Assembly (NCBI GenBank): GCA_965243215.1
Contig: CBDEUJ010000004.1
Coordinates: forward strand, 868,001-932,000
Origin: JAJEFO01 sp009843725
Lineage (GTDB): Bacteria; Pseudomonadota; Alphaproteobacteria; Rhodobacterales; Rhodobacteraceae
Direction of reading: 5' to 3'
DNA: 64,000 nt
Shown here one piece after another: positions 8,464 through 17,346 of the stretch; position 1 is the first letter of the stretch, and the number at the start of each line of letters is the position of its first letter. The notes below the pieces were generated by a model, which saw only the letters and a program-made list of their open reading frames with translations, had not been told where the DNA came from and did no database searches. Made by a program: the position numbers and the translations under genes.

Positions 8464-9471
8464 CTACTCGACAAGCACTTCGGCCTGCCGACCCTTGCGC
8501 GGACTGACGCCGAATTTACGCCTGTACGCGCCGGAAAAGTGGCTCGACGTGGCGAATCCGGTGGCTTCCGAAACCTCCGCAATGGACATCGGCGTGTCCT
8601 TGACCAACCTTTGCGCGACGTCAAGACGCATTTCCCGGTAGTACGCCATCGTACTCCGTGCGAACCGCTCCGCAAACAGCCGATTCAAGTGCCGGGGCGT
8701 CACCCCGGCCACCATTGCAAGCTGGGACAGGGACAATGGATCGGCGATATGGTCCTCCATTGCAGACACGGCTTCGACCAGGCGTGGAGAGTTGCTGCCA
8801 AGCCGTTCAGCCAGAGCGCCTCGCTGCGGGTCAGCGGCCGCGCGAATGTCGGTATGCAGGAACCAGTCACTGACGAGCCGGGCGAAGCCTCCGCCCCAAT
8901 GGCCTGAGATCAGGGCATGCATCAGGTCGAGGGGCGCGGTGCCGCCGCCGCATGTCACACGGTCGCGGTCCATCACGTAGAGGCGCCGCTCAATCAGGCA
9001 ATCCGGATGAACCTCGGCTAGCGCCGCCGCATGCTCCCAATGGACGGTCATGCGCCGACCGTCCATCAGGCCCGCCATTGCCAGGATGACGGAGCCGCCG
9101 GAAACACCGCCGATTCGGACGCCCTGCGCGTCAAGAAGCCGCAACCATTCAAGCATGTCCGCATCGTCGAACGCGAAAGGGTCGCCGCCGGCCACGACAA
9201 GCAGCAGGTCAAGATCCTGCGCGCCTCCGGGACGGCACGTCCGCTCGATCAAGGCCGCACCCGAGCTCGGAACCCGACCGTCCGAAGAGAAATGGATGAC
9301 CTCGTACAGCTTCGAATCCGAAAGCAGGTTGGCCGCGCGCAACGGTTCGACGGTGCAGGCATAGGACATCAGGGCAAAGCCCGGAACCGGAAGGATGCCG
9401 ACCCGGAACGGGCTGAGCTCCGTCGAACCTGAAAGGTCCTGAATTCGCAAGTTTCTGTCCAGTTCCAGCAT
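8464..9471 (-). CDS. GlxA/GbdR-type AraC family transcriptional regulator
   Basis: Regulator of 335 residues with an N-terminal DJ-1/PfpI-like domain (about 20-190; VGILPVPGFALMSY, GGVSGGSVILAMAG) and a C-terminal AraC double helix-turn-helix (about 225-330; LSLSQLAMVAGVTPRHLNRL, then ATGFATSSHFSGAYRRKFG). This architecture is shared with GbdR, SouR and CdhR, activators of glycine betaine, sarcosine and carnitine genes. It is divergent from soxB with only 58 bp between start codons, so it most likely senses sarcosine or betaine and activates soxBDAG. The ligand is inferred from position. Confidence 0.9.
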   Translation of the reverse strand: MLELDRNLRIQDLSGSTELSPFRVGILPVPGFALMSYACTVEPLRAANLLSDSKLYEVIHFSSDGRVPSSGAALIERTCRPGGAQDLDLLLVVAGGDPFAFDDADMLEWLRLLDAQGVRIGGVSGGSVILAMAGLMDGRRMTVHWEHAAALAEVHPDCLIERRLYVMDRDRVTCGGGTAPLDLMHALISGHWGGGFARLVSDWFLHTDIRAAADPQRGALAERLGSNSPRLVEAVSAMEDHIADPLSLSQLAMVAGVTPRHLNRLFAERFARSTMAYYREMRLDVAQRLVKDTPMSIAEVSEATGFATSSHFSGAYRRKFGVSPRKGRQAEVLVE

Positions 9472-9529
9472 ATGAAAGGCCAGAGTCTCCCGCTATTGCC
9501 CGATACTGAACCAAGCCGGCGAGAACGCA

Positions 9530-10780
9530 ATGCGATACTCGGCACTGAGAATCCTGAAAGAGAGCCTGACGGGCAACCGTGGATGGCAGCCGGTCTGGCG
9601 CGAGCCGGAGCCCAGGCCGGAATACGACATCGTCATCATCGGCGGCGGCGGCCACGGGCTGTCGACGGCATACTACCTCGCCAAGGAGTTCGGGAAACGC
9701 AACGTTGCCGTGCTTGAAAGGGGCTGGCTCGGGTCAGGCAACATTGGCCGCAACACGACCATCATCCGCTCGAACTACCTTCTCGAGGGCAACCAGCCCT
9801 TCTACGAACTCTCGCTCAAGCTCTGGGAAGGGCTGGAACAGGACTTCAACTACAACGCGATGGTCAGCCAGCGCGGCATTCTGAACCTGTGTCATTCCGA
9901 CCCGCAGAGGGACGCATTTGTCCGGCGCGGCAATGCCATGCGGCTTTCCGGCGCGGATTCAGTCATTCTCGGTCCCGACGAGGTTCGCAGGATGTGCCCT
10001 TACCTCGACCATCAAGGCGCCCGCTTTCCGATCACGGGTGCATTGTGGCAGCCCAGGGGCGGCACGGTGCGCCACGACGCGGTGGCCTGGGGCTATGCAC
10101 GAGGTGCGGACCGGCATGGCGTCGACATCATCCAGAACTGCGAGGTGACGGGATTCGACATCAAGGACGGTCACTGCCTTGGCGTCGAGACCGTCAAGGG
10201 GCCGATCAAGGCAAAAAAGATAGCCATGTGCGCGGCGGGATCGTCGTCGCGCGTGGCGGCACTCGCCGGAATGCGCCTCCCGATCGAGAGCCACGTGCTC
10301 CAGGCCTTTGTCTCCGAGGGCCTGAAGCCTGTGCTGCCCGGGGTCATCACCTTCGGCGCGGGGCACTTCTATGTCAGCCAGTCAGACAAGGGCGGGCTGG
10401 TCTTCGGTGGTGACATCGACGGCTACAACACATATGCACAGCGCGGCAACCTGCCGGTTGTCGAGGACGTCTGCGAGGGCGGCATGGCGATCATGCCGAT
10501 GATCGGGCGAGCACGCCTGCTCCGGATGTGGGGCGGCGTAATGGACATGTCCATGGACGGCTCCCCGTTCATTGACAGGACCCATGTCGAGGGGCTCTAC
10601 CTGAACGCCGGGTGGTGCTACGGCGGCTTCAAGGCGACGCCTGCCTCGGGCTACTGCTACGCTCACCTTCTTGCGACCGGCCAACCCCATGAGACAGCCC
10701 GCCACTTCCGTCTTGATCGCTTTCGACGGGGAGCGATGATCGACGAAAAGGGCGTGGGGGCCCAACCCAACCTGCACTGA
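9530..10780 (+). CDS. soxB: sarcosine oxidase beta subunit
   Basis: Beta subunit of heterotetrameric sarcosine oxidase, 416 residues; the enzyme oxidatively demethylates sarcosine to glycine, passing the methyl carbon to THF. The FAD fingerprint YDIVIIGGGGHGLSTAYYLA lies at residues 32-51. The segment GGTVRHDAVAWGYAR contains His182, which aligns by family knowledge with the histidine that covalently holds FMN. The C-terminal stretch YLNAGWCYGGFKATPASG is also typical. It is first in soxBDAG, divergent from the GlxA-type regulator. Confidence 0.95.
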   Translation: MRYSALRILKESLTGNRGWQPVWREPEPRPEYDIVIIGGGGHGLSTAYYLAKEFGKRNVAVLERGWLGSGNIGRNTTIIRSNYLLEGNQPFYELSLKLWEGLEQDFNYNAMVSQRGILNLCHSDPQRDAFVRRGNAMRLSGADSVILGPDEVRRMCPYLDHQGARFPITGALWQPRGGTVRHDAVAWGYARGADRHGVDIIQNCEVTGFDIKDGHCLGVETVKGPIKAKKIAMCAAGSSSRVAALAGMRLPIESHVLQAFVSEGLKPVLPGVITFGAGHFYVSQSDKGGLVFGGDIDGYNTYAQRGNLPVVEDVCEGGMAIMPMIGRARLLRMWGGVMDMSMDGSPFIDRTHVEGLYLNAGWCYGGFKATPASGYCYAHLLATGQPHETARHFRLDRFRRGAMIDEKGVGAQPNLH

Positions 10781-10845
10781 GGGACGGACATGCGACCGAA
10801 GACACGGCACGGATCACGGCCTGGACGGAAAGAAAGGCGCCGCGG

Positions 10846-11130
10846 ATGATCATCAACCATCCGTTGCTTGGCCCCCGAGACTCGGCGGAATTCGTCGTGC
10901 TTGGAGACGCGTGCCTGATCGACCGCCCCGATGGCATGAATGCCACCATCGAGGAAATGCACGACTACGCCTACCTCAGGGACAACCCGGCAGGCGAACA
11001 CCGCGAGCTCTGGTATCACGAGCAAGGCGACCGCTCATGGCTGGTGGTGACGCGCAGCACCCTGACCCACGAAGTGATCAAGGTGGAACTTGCCCGGGAC
11101 ATCGCTCGCGCAAAAGGTCGGTCGCGATGA
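10846..11130 (+). CDS. soxD: sarcosine oxidase delta subunit, zinc-cysteine-less variant
   Basis: Small delta subunit of sarcosine oxidase, 94 residues. Family features are the GPRD near the N-terminus, YAYLRDNPAGEHRELWYHEQ and the tail DRSWLVVTRSTLTHEVIKVE. In characterised enzymes SoxD binds zinc through a CPxCG pair near the start plus a later His and Cys. Here the N-terminus reads MIINHPLLGPRD and the later cysteine position is aspartate in EQGDRSW; the protein has only one cysteine overall, at an unrelated place. The zinc site therefore appears lost. An AAAGAAAGGCG ribosome site precedes the ATG, and the stop overlaps the soxA start. Confidence 0.9.
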   Translation: MIINHPLLGPRDSAEFVVLGDACLIDRPDGMNATIEEMHDYAYLRDNPAGEHRELWYHEQGDRSWLVVTRSTLTHEVIKVELARDIARAKGRSR

Positions 11131-14030
11131 CCCAGACAATGCGGATCGAAGGGGGCGTGGTCGACCGGGAACGGACGCTTGCCTTCAGCTGGAACGGCCG
11201 CTGGATGACTGGATATCCGGGCGACACGCTCGCTTCGGCACTTCTTGCCAACGGCGAGCGCATGGTGGGCAGGTCCTTCAAGTATCACCGCCCGCGGGGC
11301 ATATTCACGTCCGGGTCGGAAGAACCCAGCGCGCTTGTGCAGCTTCGAGACGGCGCTGCGCAGGAGCCCAACACCCGCGCCACGACGATCGAGCTCTTCG
11401 ACGGCCTGAGAGCCGCAAGCCAGAACCACCGCGGCCCGCTTGCCTTCGACCTGATGGCAGTCAACGACCTCCTGTCGCCCTTTCTTGCGGCCGGCTTCTA
11501 CTACAAGACCTTCATGTGGCCGAAAGCGTTCTGGGAAAGGGTCTACGAACCGCTGATCCGCGCTTCCGCGGGTCTGGGCCGGCTTCCCATGCAGCCGGAT
11601 CCGGATGCATACGATCACGGATTCCTGCACTGCGACCTGCTAGTGATCGGCGCCGGACCGGCCGGTCTCTCGGCTGCGCTGGCAGCCTCGCGGTCAGGGC
11701 TTCGCGTGATTCTGGCCGACGAGGACTTCGTGCCGGGTGGGCGCCTCAACGCGGAAACCCATGAAGTCGACGAACTGGCCGGCGCAGATTGGGCGGCCGC
11801 GGCCGCTGCCGAACTCACGGCCAGTGGCAACGTGCGGCTGATGACACGCACGACCGTGTTCGGCGCCTTCGATCATGGGGTCTACGGCGCGCTCGAGCGT
11901 CGCACCGATCACCTGGCCGACGCCGAAGGCAGGCCACGCCAGGTGCTCTGGCGCATCTACGCGCAACGCGCCCTGCTCGCGGCGGGGGCCACCGAACGTT
12001 CCATGGCCTTTGGCAACAACGACCGTCCGGGAATCATGCTGGCGGGTGCCGTACGCGCTTACGTCAACCGATTCGGCGTCGCGCCGGGCAGAAGCGTCGC
12101 GGTGTTCACGAACAACGATGACGGACTTCGCACGGCCGAGGACCTGAGCGGCAAGGGCATCGAGGTCGCGGCAGTCGTTGACGCCCGCCGGGGCGATGTC
12201 GTGGCGGACACCATCGGACGCGGCGGGATCCGTGCAATTCGCCTCGGCGACGGACGCCGTGTGGAAGCCGATTGCCTGGCGGTGTCGGGCGGATGGTCAC
12301 CCAATGTGCATCTGACCTGCCATCATCGCGGCCGCCCGGTCTGGAATGCCGATGTCGTCGGATTTGTTCCAGGTGGCGAGCTGCCGCCGGGCATGTGCGT
12401 GGCAGGTGCCGCCAACGGGACCATGACGCTTGCCGCGACAATCCGGGAAGGCCACGGAGCGGCTGTCGGAATTGCCGAGGATCTCGGTGCCAGGGGATCT
12501 CCGGGCACGCCTGCAAAGGCGGCGGACGAGAGCTTTGCTGCTGCTCCGATCTGGCAAGTGACGGGACTTCGCAAGCGGGCATGGGTGGATCTCCAGAACG
12601 ATGTCACGGCCAAGGACGTCCGGCAGAGCCATCAGGAGGGATTCCGGTCGGTCGAGCACTTGAAGCGCTACACGACGCTGGGAATGGCGACGGACCAAGG
12701 CAGGACCGCCAACGTCCTGGGGATCGCCCTGATGGCGGAAGCCGCCGGAAAGAGCATTGAAGAGACGGGGACCACCATATTCCGCCCCCCCTACACACCT
12801 GTCGCCATCGGCGCATTTGGAGGGCGCGCGCGCGGCAAGCACTTCCGCCCGTATCGCCTGACCCCCAGTCACAAATGGGCGGAAGAGAACGGCGCCGACT
12901 TCGTGGAAGCGGGCATGTGGCTGCGCGCGCAGTGGTTCAAGCAACCCGGGGAGAAGGGCTGGCGCGACAGCGTGGACCGCGAGGCGTCCCAGGTTCGAAA
13001 TTCGGTCGGCATCTGCGACGTGACGACGCTCGGGAAAGTAGACATCCAGGGCCGCGATGCCGCCGAGTTCCTGAACCGGGTCTACGCCAACGCATTCCTG
13101 AAACTGCCCGTGGGCAAGGTTCGCTACGGCCTGATGCTCCGCGAAGACGGCATTTGCTACGACGACGGGACCACGGCGCGGCTTTCGGAAAGCCACTTCG
13201 TGATGACAACGACGACCGCCAACGCGGTGCTGGTGTTCCGCAACCTGGAATTCGCTCGCCAGTGCCTCTGGCCCGACCTGGACGCGCACCTGATTTCAAC
13301 AACCGACGGCTGGGCGCAGTTCGCGATTGCCGGGCCGAACTCCCGGGCCTTGCTCTCGAAAGTGGTCGATGATCTTGATCTCTCCAATGACGCCTTCCCG
13401 TTCATGGCCTGCACGGAATGCTCGGTGTTTCGCGGCACGCCCGCCCGGCTCTTCCGGATTTCCTTCTCGGGCGAGCTTGCCTACGAGATCGCGGTGCCCG
13501 CACGCTACGGCGACAGCATGATCCGGGCGTTGATGAAGGCGGGCGAGGAATTCGATGCCGTGCCCTACGGAACCGAGGCGCTCGGCGTCCTGCGCATCGA
13601 GAAGGGCCACGTGGCCGGCAACGAAATCACCGGCCAGACCACGGCGCAAATGCTTGGCCTCGGCGGCATGCTTTCCCGATCGAAGGATGCGATCGGGCTG
13701 ACGTTGTCGGAACGCGAAGCAATGAACGCCGACGAAGGGATGCGCCTTGCCGGGTTCCGGCCCGTCGACCGTTCCGTCAACCTCACGGCAGGCGCGCATT
13801 TCCTGAATCCGGGCGCGCCGGCGGACATGGCCAACGACCAGGGCTGGATGACTTCGGTCGCCTACTCGCCGGAACTCGGGACCTCGGTGGGACTCGGCTT
13901 CCTGAAGCGAGGCACGGACCGAATCGGCGAGACGGTCCGTGCCTATTCGCCCGTCCGTGACCAGGACATCCTGGTCGAGGTCTGCTCGCCCCACCACGTC
14001 GACCCGGATGGAGTGCGCCAACGTGGATGA
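11127..14030 (+). CDS. soxA: sarcosine oxidase alpha subunit
   Basis: Alpha subunit of tetrameric sarcosine oxidase, 967 residues. The N-terminal region (1-110) has the SoxA-specific NGRWMTGYPGDTLASALLAN and GRSFKYHRPRGIFTSG. A dinucleotide-binding fold follows (VIGAGPAGLSAALAA, residues 173-187), and the C-terminal third (about 590-967) is a glycine-cleavage T-protein-like THF-binding domain. I chose the ATG overlapping the soxD stop (ATGA); upstream in-frame codons lie inside soxD. The start of soxG lies inside the soxA end. The subunit channels the methyl group of sarcosine to 5,10-methylene-THF. Confidence 0.96.
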   Translation: MTQTMRIEGGVVDRERTLAFSWNGRWMTGYPGDTLASALLANGERMVGRSFKYHRPRGIFTSGSEEPSALVQLRDGAAQEPNTRATTIELFDGLRAASQNHRGPLAFDLMAVNDLLSPFLAAGFYYKTFMWPKAFWERVYEPLIRASAGLGRLPMQPDPDAYDHGFLHCDLLVIGAGPAGLSAALAASRSGLRVILADEDFVPGGRLNAETHEVDELAGADWAAAAAAELTASGNVRLMTRTTVFGAFDHGVYGALERRTDHLADAEGRPRQVLWRIYAQRALLAAGATERSMAFGNNDRPGIMLAGAVRAYVNRFGVAPGRSVAVFTNNDDGLRTAEDLSGKGIEVAAVVDARRGDVVADTIGRGGIRAIRLGDGRRVEADCLAVSGGWSPNVHLTCHHRGRPVWNADVVGFVPGGELPPGMCVAGAANGTMTLAATIREGHGAAVGIAEDLGARGSPGTPAKAADESFAAAPIWQVTGLRKRAWVDLQNDVTAKDVRQSHQEGFRSVEHLKRYTTLGMATDQGRTANVLGIALMAEAAGKSIEETGTTIFRPPYTPVAIGAFGGRARGKHFRPYRLTPSHKWAEENGADFVEAGMWLRAQWFKQPGEKGWRDSVDREASQVRNSVGICDVTTLGKVDIQGRDAAEFLNRVYANAFLKLPVGKVRYGLMLREDGICYDDGTTARLSESHFVMTTTTANAVLVFRNLEFARQCLWPDLDAHLISTTDGWAQFAIAGPNSRALLSKVVDDLDLSNDAFPFMACTECSVFRGTPARLFRISFSGELAYEIAVPARYGDSMIRALMKAGEEFDAVPYGTEALGVLRIEKGHVAGNEITGQTTAQMLGLGGMLSRSKDAIGLTLSEREAMNADEGMRLAGFRPVDRSVNLTAGAHFLNPGAPADMANDQGWMTSVAYSPELGTSVGLGFLKRGTDRIGETVRAYSPVRDQDILVEVCSPHHVDPDGVRQRG

Positions 14031-14580
14031 GATCACCCTGGAAGCAGCGCCAATCCTGGGCGGCGCAAGTCTGGAACTCTCCGGCAACCGCATCGTGGAA
14101 CGCGATGATCTGGCGATCGTCTCGATAGCGACGCCGCTGGGCGGCGAGGAAGCGCTCGCGGAAGCGCTCAGGAACGGCTGGTCCCTGGACGTCCCCGAAC
14201 CGACGCGCTCGTCGCTCAGCGGCACGGTCCGGGCGATTCGCACGTCGCCCGACCAGATGATGCTGATTTTCCCGCACGCGACTCCCGACGCAGAAGCGGT
14301 CGTCCGGGAACGGCTGGACGGGGCCGGCTACACGACCGACCAGACGGATTCATGGATCGCCCTGGAGGTTGCAGGCCCCGACACGCTTTCCGCGATGGAG
14401 CGGATTTGCCCGCTTGACTTGCCGTCCTTTGAAATCGGCGGCACCGGCAGGACGGTCATGGAGCATATGGGCGCGATGGCGATCCGCACCGGAGACGACG
14501 CGTTCCTGCTGCTGTCTGCCAGTTCCTCTGCCGAGTCGTTCCTGCATGCCGTGGAGACATCGTACCGCTACGTGACGTAA
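14023..14580 (+). CDS. soxG: sarcosine oxidase gamma subunit
   Basis: Gamma subunit of sarcosine oxidase, about 185 residues, with the weakly conserved T-protein-like fold of this subunit. Recognisable parts are SWIALEVAGPDTLSAMERIC and RTVMEHMGAMAIRTGDDAFL. The start is probably the GTG at 14023, which has GGAG nine bases upstream; an in-frame ATG at 14008 lacks a ribosome site and would add five residues. Either start lies within the 3' end of soxA, giving translational coupling. It completes soxBDAG. Confidence 0.88.
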   Translation: MDEITLEAAPILGGASLELSGNRIVERDDLAIVSIATPLGGEEALAEALRNGWSLDVPEPTRSSLSGTVRAIRTSPDQMMLIFPHATPDAEAVVRERLDGAGYTTDQTDSWIALEVAGPDTLSAMERICPLDLPSFEIGGTGRTVMEHMGAMAIRTGDDAFLLLSASSSAESFLHAVETSYRYVT

Positions 14581-14599
14581 GCGCGCGCAGACGCGGCAA

Positions 14600-14613
14600 G
14601 GGACCGCCAGCGG
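14600..14613. terminator. small hairpin between convergent soxG and FAH-family gene
   Basis: A perfect 6-bp inverted repeat, GACCGC-CA-GCGGTC, sits 20 bp after the soxG stop in the gap between two convergent genes. There is no T-run and the loop is short, so it is at best a weak transcript end. Confidence 0.25.
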
Positions 14614-14652
14614 TCGCGACAGGGAATCGGTGCCTTGAACTGGCTTGATCCG

Positions 14653-15339
14653 CTACGCCACCGACACGGTCATGCTGCCGAGGCCTTCGGCCTCCGCGAT
14701 CATGGTGTCACCCCTTTCCACCGGGCCGACGCCGGCGGGCGTTCCCGAAAGAATGACGTCTCCGGCTGCCAGCTCGAAATACTCCGACAGATAGGCGATG
14801 ATCTCCGGCACCTTCCAGATCATCTGGCTCATGTCGCCTTCCTGCCGGATCTCGTCGTTCACTGTCAGCGCGATGCGGCCCGCGTCGAGATGGCCGACCT
14901 CGGACACGGGGTGAATCGGGCCTGTCGGCGCCGAGTGCTCGAACGCCTTGCCGATCTCCCACGGCCGTCCCATTTTCTTCTGGACGCCTTGCAGGTCCCG
15001 TCGGGTCATGTCCAGCGACAAGGCATAGCCGAACACGTGATCCAGCGCATCAACAACCGCGATGTCGGTGCCGCCCGACTTCAGCATCACGGCAATTTCG
15101 ACCTCGTGATGGACATCCTCACTTTGCGGCGGATACGGGAAGGTTCCGGAAGGCGTGAGATTGTCGGGATTCTTCTGAAAGAAGAACGGCGGCTCGCGAT
15201 CAGGGTCGTGTCCCATCTCGATCGCGTGCGCGGCGTAGTTTCGGCCTATGCAGTAGACCCGGCGGACTGGAAAGAGTGCGTCATTCGTGGCTATCGGCAG
15301 GGCCACGACAGGCGGAGCTTCGATTGCAAACTTCGGCAT
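14653..15339 (-). CDS. fumarylacetoacetate hydrolase family protein (fumarylpyruvate-hydrolase-like)
   Basis: FAH-superfamily hydrolase, 228 residues, close in size and sequence to fumarylpyruvate hydrolases of gentisate pathways. The N-terminal VYCIGRNYAAHAIEMG and PFFFQKNPDN are typical. The divalent-metal ligands lie in HHEVEIAVML (Glu-x-Glu) and the aspartate of YALSLDMTRRDLQ. GKAFEHSAPTGPI and SGTPAGVGPVERGD complete the active site. No gentisate dioxygenase or isomerase is nearby, so it may be a general C-C hydrolase or a 2-oxo-acid handling enzyme. It is a single gene, convergent with soxG and divergent from the GntR regulator. Confidence 0.9.
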   Translation of the reverse strand: MPKFAIEAPPVVALPIATNDALFPVRRVYCIGRNYAAHAIEMGHDPDREPPFFFQKNPDNLTPSGTFPYPPQSEDVHHEVEIAVMLKSGGTDIAVVDALDHVFGYALSLDMTRRDLQGVQKKMGRPWEIGKAFEHSAPTGPIHPVSEVGHLDAGRIALTVNDEIRQEGDMSQMIWKVPEIIAYLSEYFELAAGDVILSGTPAGVGPVERGDTMIAEAEGLGSMTVSVA

Positions 15340-15412
15340 TGGAATCCAGGACCCCCATAGGCTTCGTCATGTCGGACACGCTTTAGCGCAGCGGCCGTTC
15401 CAAATCAATCTC

Positions 15413-15519
15413 AACCAATCTGGCCGCCCAAGGAATTCAATTTCAATGAAAATCATTGCGCTGGCAACGAGAATCAGGCAAATTTGAACCAATATTGGAA
15501 AATTGATCAACCAATTTGG
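15413..15519. promoter_or_regulatory. three AACCAATnTGG repeats upstream of gntR
   Basis: The divergent region contains three related boxes: AACCAATCTGG (15413-15423), AACCAATATTGG (15487-15498) and AACCAATTTGG (15509-15519). The middle one contains the perfect palindrome CCAATATTGG, and the last two are 22 bp apart, about two helical turns. They sit immediately before the GntR start codon, consistent with autoregulatory FCD/GntR operators that could also control the FAH-family gene. Confidence 0.5.
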
Positions 15520-15526
15520 CGAACGC

Positions 15527-16216
15527 ATGCAGACGAAACCGGACTTCATTGATCGAGACGACGCGGTCACCGCGCTCCGGACATTCATCGCCACGGGCAG
15601 CTTCCGCCCCGGCGACAGGCTGCCGCCCGAGCGAGAGCTGACGGTCATGTTGAACATGAGCCGGAACACGCTTCGCGGTGCTCTGGACGCGCTGGAACGC
15701 GAAGGAGCGATCTGGCGCCATGTCGGCAAGGGCACGTTCGTCGCGGCCCATGGCGACAGCGCGGACACCGGCAGCCTGGCGGAACTGTCCAGGCAGGTGA
15801 CGCCTGTCCAGTTGATGCGAGCGCGCCTCTCGCTGGAGCCGGCGATCGCTCGCGAAGCGGCGCTCAACGCCTCGAATGCGGCGGTGATCCGCTTGAAGCT
15901 GGCCTGCGGCCGCTGTCTGGAGGCAAGGAACTGGGGAGCCTACGAGGCGCGGGACGATGCGTTTCACAGGATCATTGCGGAGGCGACGGACAACGTGCTG
16001 CTGCTGTCCCTGTTCAATCAGCTGAACCAGGTCCGGCGCGCCGTGGCGTGGGGCACGGTGATTCGCCAGTCGCCGCAGCCGGCGCGGGACCATCCCAGTT
16101 TCGTCGAGCATGACGCAGTCGCGACCGCGATCGAGGCGCGGGACCCGGTCGCCGCCCATGCAGCAATGCGTACGCATCTCGGTTCTGTCGCGACACGCCT
16201 GTTCGGGGAGGATTGA
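15527..16216 (+). CDS. GntR family (FadR/FCD) transcriptional regulator
   Basis: Regulator of 229 residues. The GntR winged helix-turn-helix is at about residues 8-72 (FRPGDRLPPERELTVMLNMS and EGAIWRHVGKGTFV), followed by an all-helical FCD effector domain with metal-ligand-type residues in DDAFHRIIAEATDN. The ATG giving MQTKPDFIDRDD was preferred to a TTG 24 bases upstream that lies in the operator repeats. It precedes the substrate-binding protein of the NitT/TauT-type importer by 90 bp on the same strand and is the likely local regulator. The effector is unknown. Confidence 0.9.
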   Translation: MQTKPDFIDRDDAVTALRTFIATGSFRPGDRLPPERELTVMLNMSRNTLRGALDALEREGAIWRHVGKGTFVAAHGDSADTGSLAELSRQVTPVQLMRARLSLEPAIAREAALNASNAAVIRLKLACGRCLEARNWGAYEARDDAFHRIIAEATDNVLLLSLFNQLNQVRRAVAWGTVIRQSPQPARDHPSFVEHDAVATAIEARDPVAAHAAMRTHLGSVATRLFGED

Positions 16217-16305
16217 CAGCGAACCACTTGGCGGCACGGAGAAACCCGTGCCTTGAACCAGGAACATCAAGCAGACCTGCTCATCAATCTAAGGGAGGAA
16301 ACACG

Positions 16306-17277
16306 ATGAGACGCATCTTGAAGAAAGCCATGGTCACGGTGACGGCCTTGCCGTTCGCGCTCGGATTGTCGATGGCAAGTGCCGACACGATCCGAATTGC
16401 ACTGGCAGAGACTCCGTCGGACGAACTGGCCGCATTCTTCGTGGCGCTGGACCGCGCCAAGGCAAACGGCCTCGACTACGAGTGGACTGCCTTTGCCGAC
16501 GAGGAGCTGGCCATCCAGGCGGTGCTCAGCGGCCAGATGCACATCGGCTTCGGCACGCCCTACGCGGCCATGCAGCGCTCGAAGGCCCCGCTGCGGATCC
16601 TGTTTCAGCTCTCAAAACTGAAGTTCTTCCCGGTCACGACAAAGAAGTACAGCAAGCTTGAGGACCTGGACGGAGAGCCGATCCTGCTGCACTCGCGCGG
16701 AGGGGGCACGGACGCGATTGCTAACGTCATCGAAAGCCGCCTGGGCATCATGTTCGGTGACCGCTCCTACGTGCCGGGCTCGGCGAATCGCGTGGCAGCA
16801 CTCCTTGGAGGACGCGCCGATGCAACCATCATCGACCTGTCGAACAAGAACAAGCTGATGCGCAGCGAGGCTGGCGCCAATTTCAACGTGCTCGAAATGT
16901 TCGACGTCGAGGCCAGCGACGAAGCCCTGTTCGGCAATCTCGACTGGATCCAGCAGAACGCGGGCGACGTGCAGATTTTCGTCGATGCGCTTCTCAGCGT
17001 CTACCGCGACATGCACGAAGACCCCACCATGGTTCGCCGCGAGACCAACCCCGGCGGGCCGATCGGCCAGTTGCCGGAGGAAATCCTCGCCGAACTCGAC
17101 GGCTTCTATGCCGACGCGGTCGAGGCAGGTCTCTACGACCCCGACGGCGGCGGTCGCACTGCGGCCATGGCGGACCTGGAATGGTACACTGCCGCAGGCC
17201 AGCTTGAAGGTGATCCGAGCACGCTCGACATCGAGGACTTCTGGTATCTCAAGCCGCTCGACGCGGCGATGCAGTAG
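16306..17277 (+). CDS. ABC transporter substrate-binding protein (NitT/TauT type)
   Basis: Periplasmic binding protein, 323 residues, of the NMT1/SsuA-like group that serves nitrate, sulfonate, taurine and related importers. The signal peptide is MRRILKKAMVTVTALPFALG with a likely cut after MASA. The mature part begins DTIRIALAETPSDELAAFFV and includes LHSRGGGTDAIANVI and ADATIIDLSNKN. The start follows a strong GGGAGGAAACACG ribosome site; in-frame codons further upstream overlap the regulator and are not credible. It is first in an importer operon that has two different permeases. The ligand is not recognisable. Confidence 0.88.
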   Translation: MRRILKKAMVTVTALPFALGLSMASADTIRIALAETPSDELAAFFVALDRAKANGLDYEWTAFADEELAIQAVLSGQMHIGFGTPYAAMQRSKAPLRILFQLSKLKFFPVTTKKYSKLEDLDGEPILLHSRGGGTDAIANVIESRLGIMFGDRSYVPGSANRVAALLGGRADATIIDLSNKNKLMRSEAGANFNVLEMFDVEASDEALFGNLDWIQQNAGDVQIFVDALLSVYRDMHEDPTMVRRETNPGGPIGQLPEEILAELDGFYADAVEAGLYDPDGGGRTAAMADLEWYTAAGQLEGDPSTLDIEDFWYLKPLDAAMQ

Positions 17278-17287
17278 GCCTAGCAAG

Positions 17288-17317
17288 GTCGCCGCGCCTC
17301 TTGAATGGCGCGGCGAC
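17288..17317 (+). terminator. strong hairpin between binding-protein and permease genes
   Basis: A perfect 11-bp inverted repeat (GTCGCCGCGCC / GGCGCGGCGAC) with an 8-base loop lies 11 bp after the binding-protein stop. There is no T-run. Such hairpins commonly protect the binding-protein mRNA or partly attenuate downstream genes, giving more binding protein than permease; that role is inferred. Confidence 0.55.
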
Positions 17318-17346
17318 AGCCAACGTCAGGACAGGATGCCAGCCCC

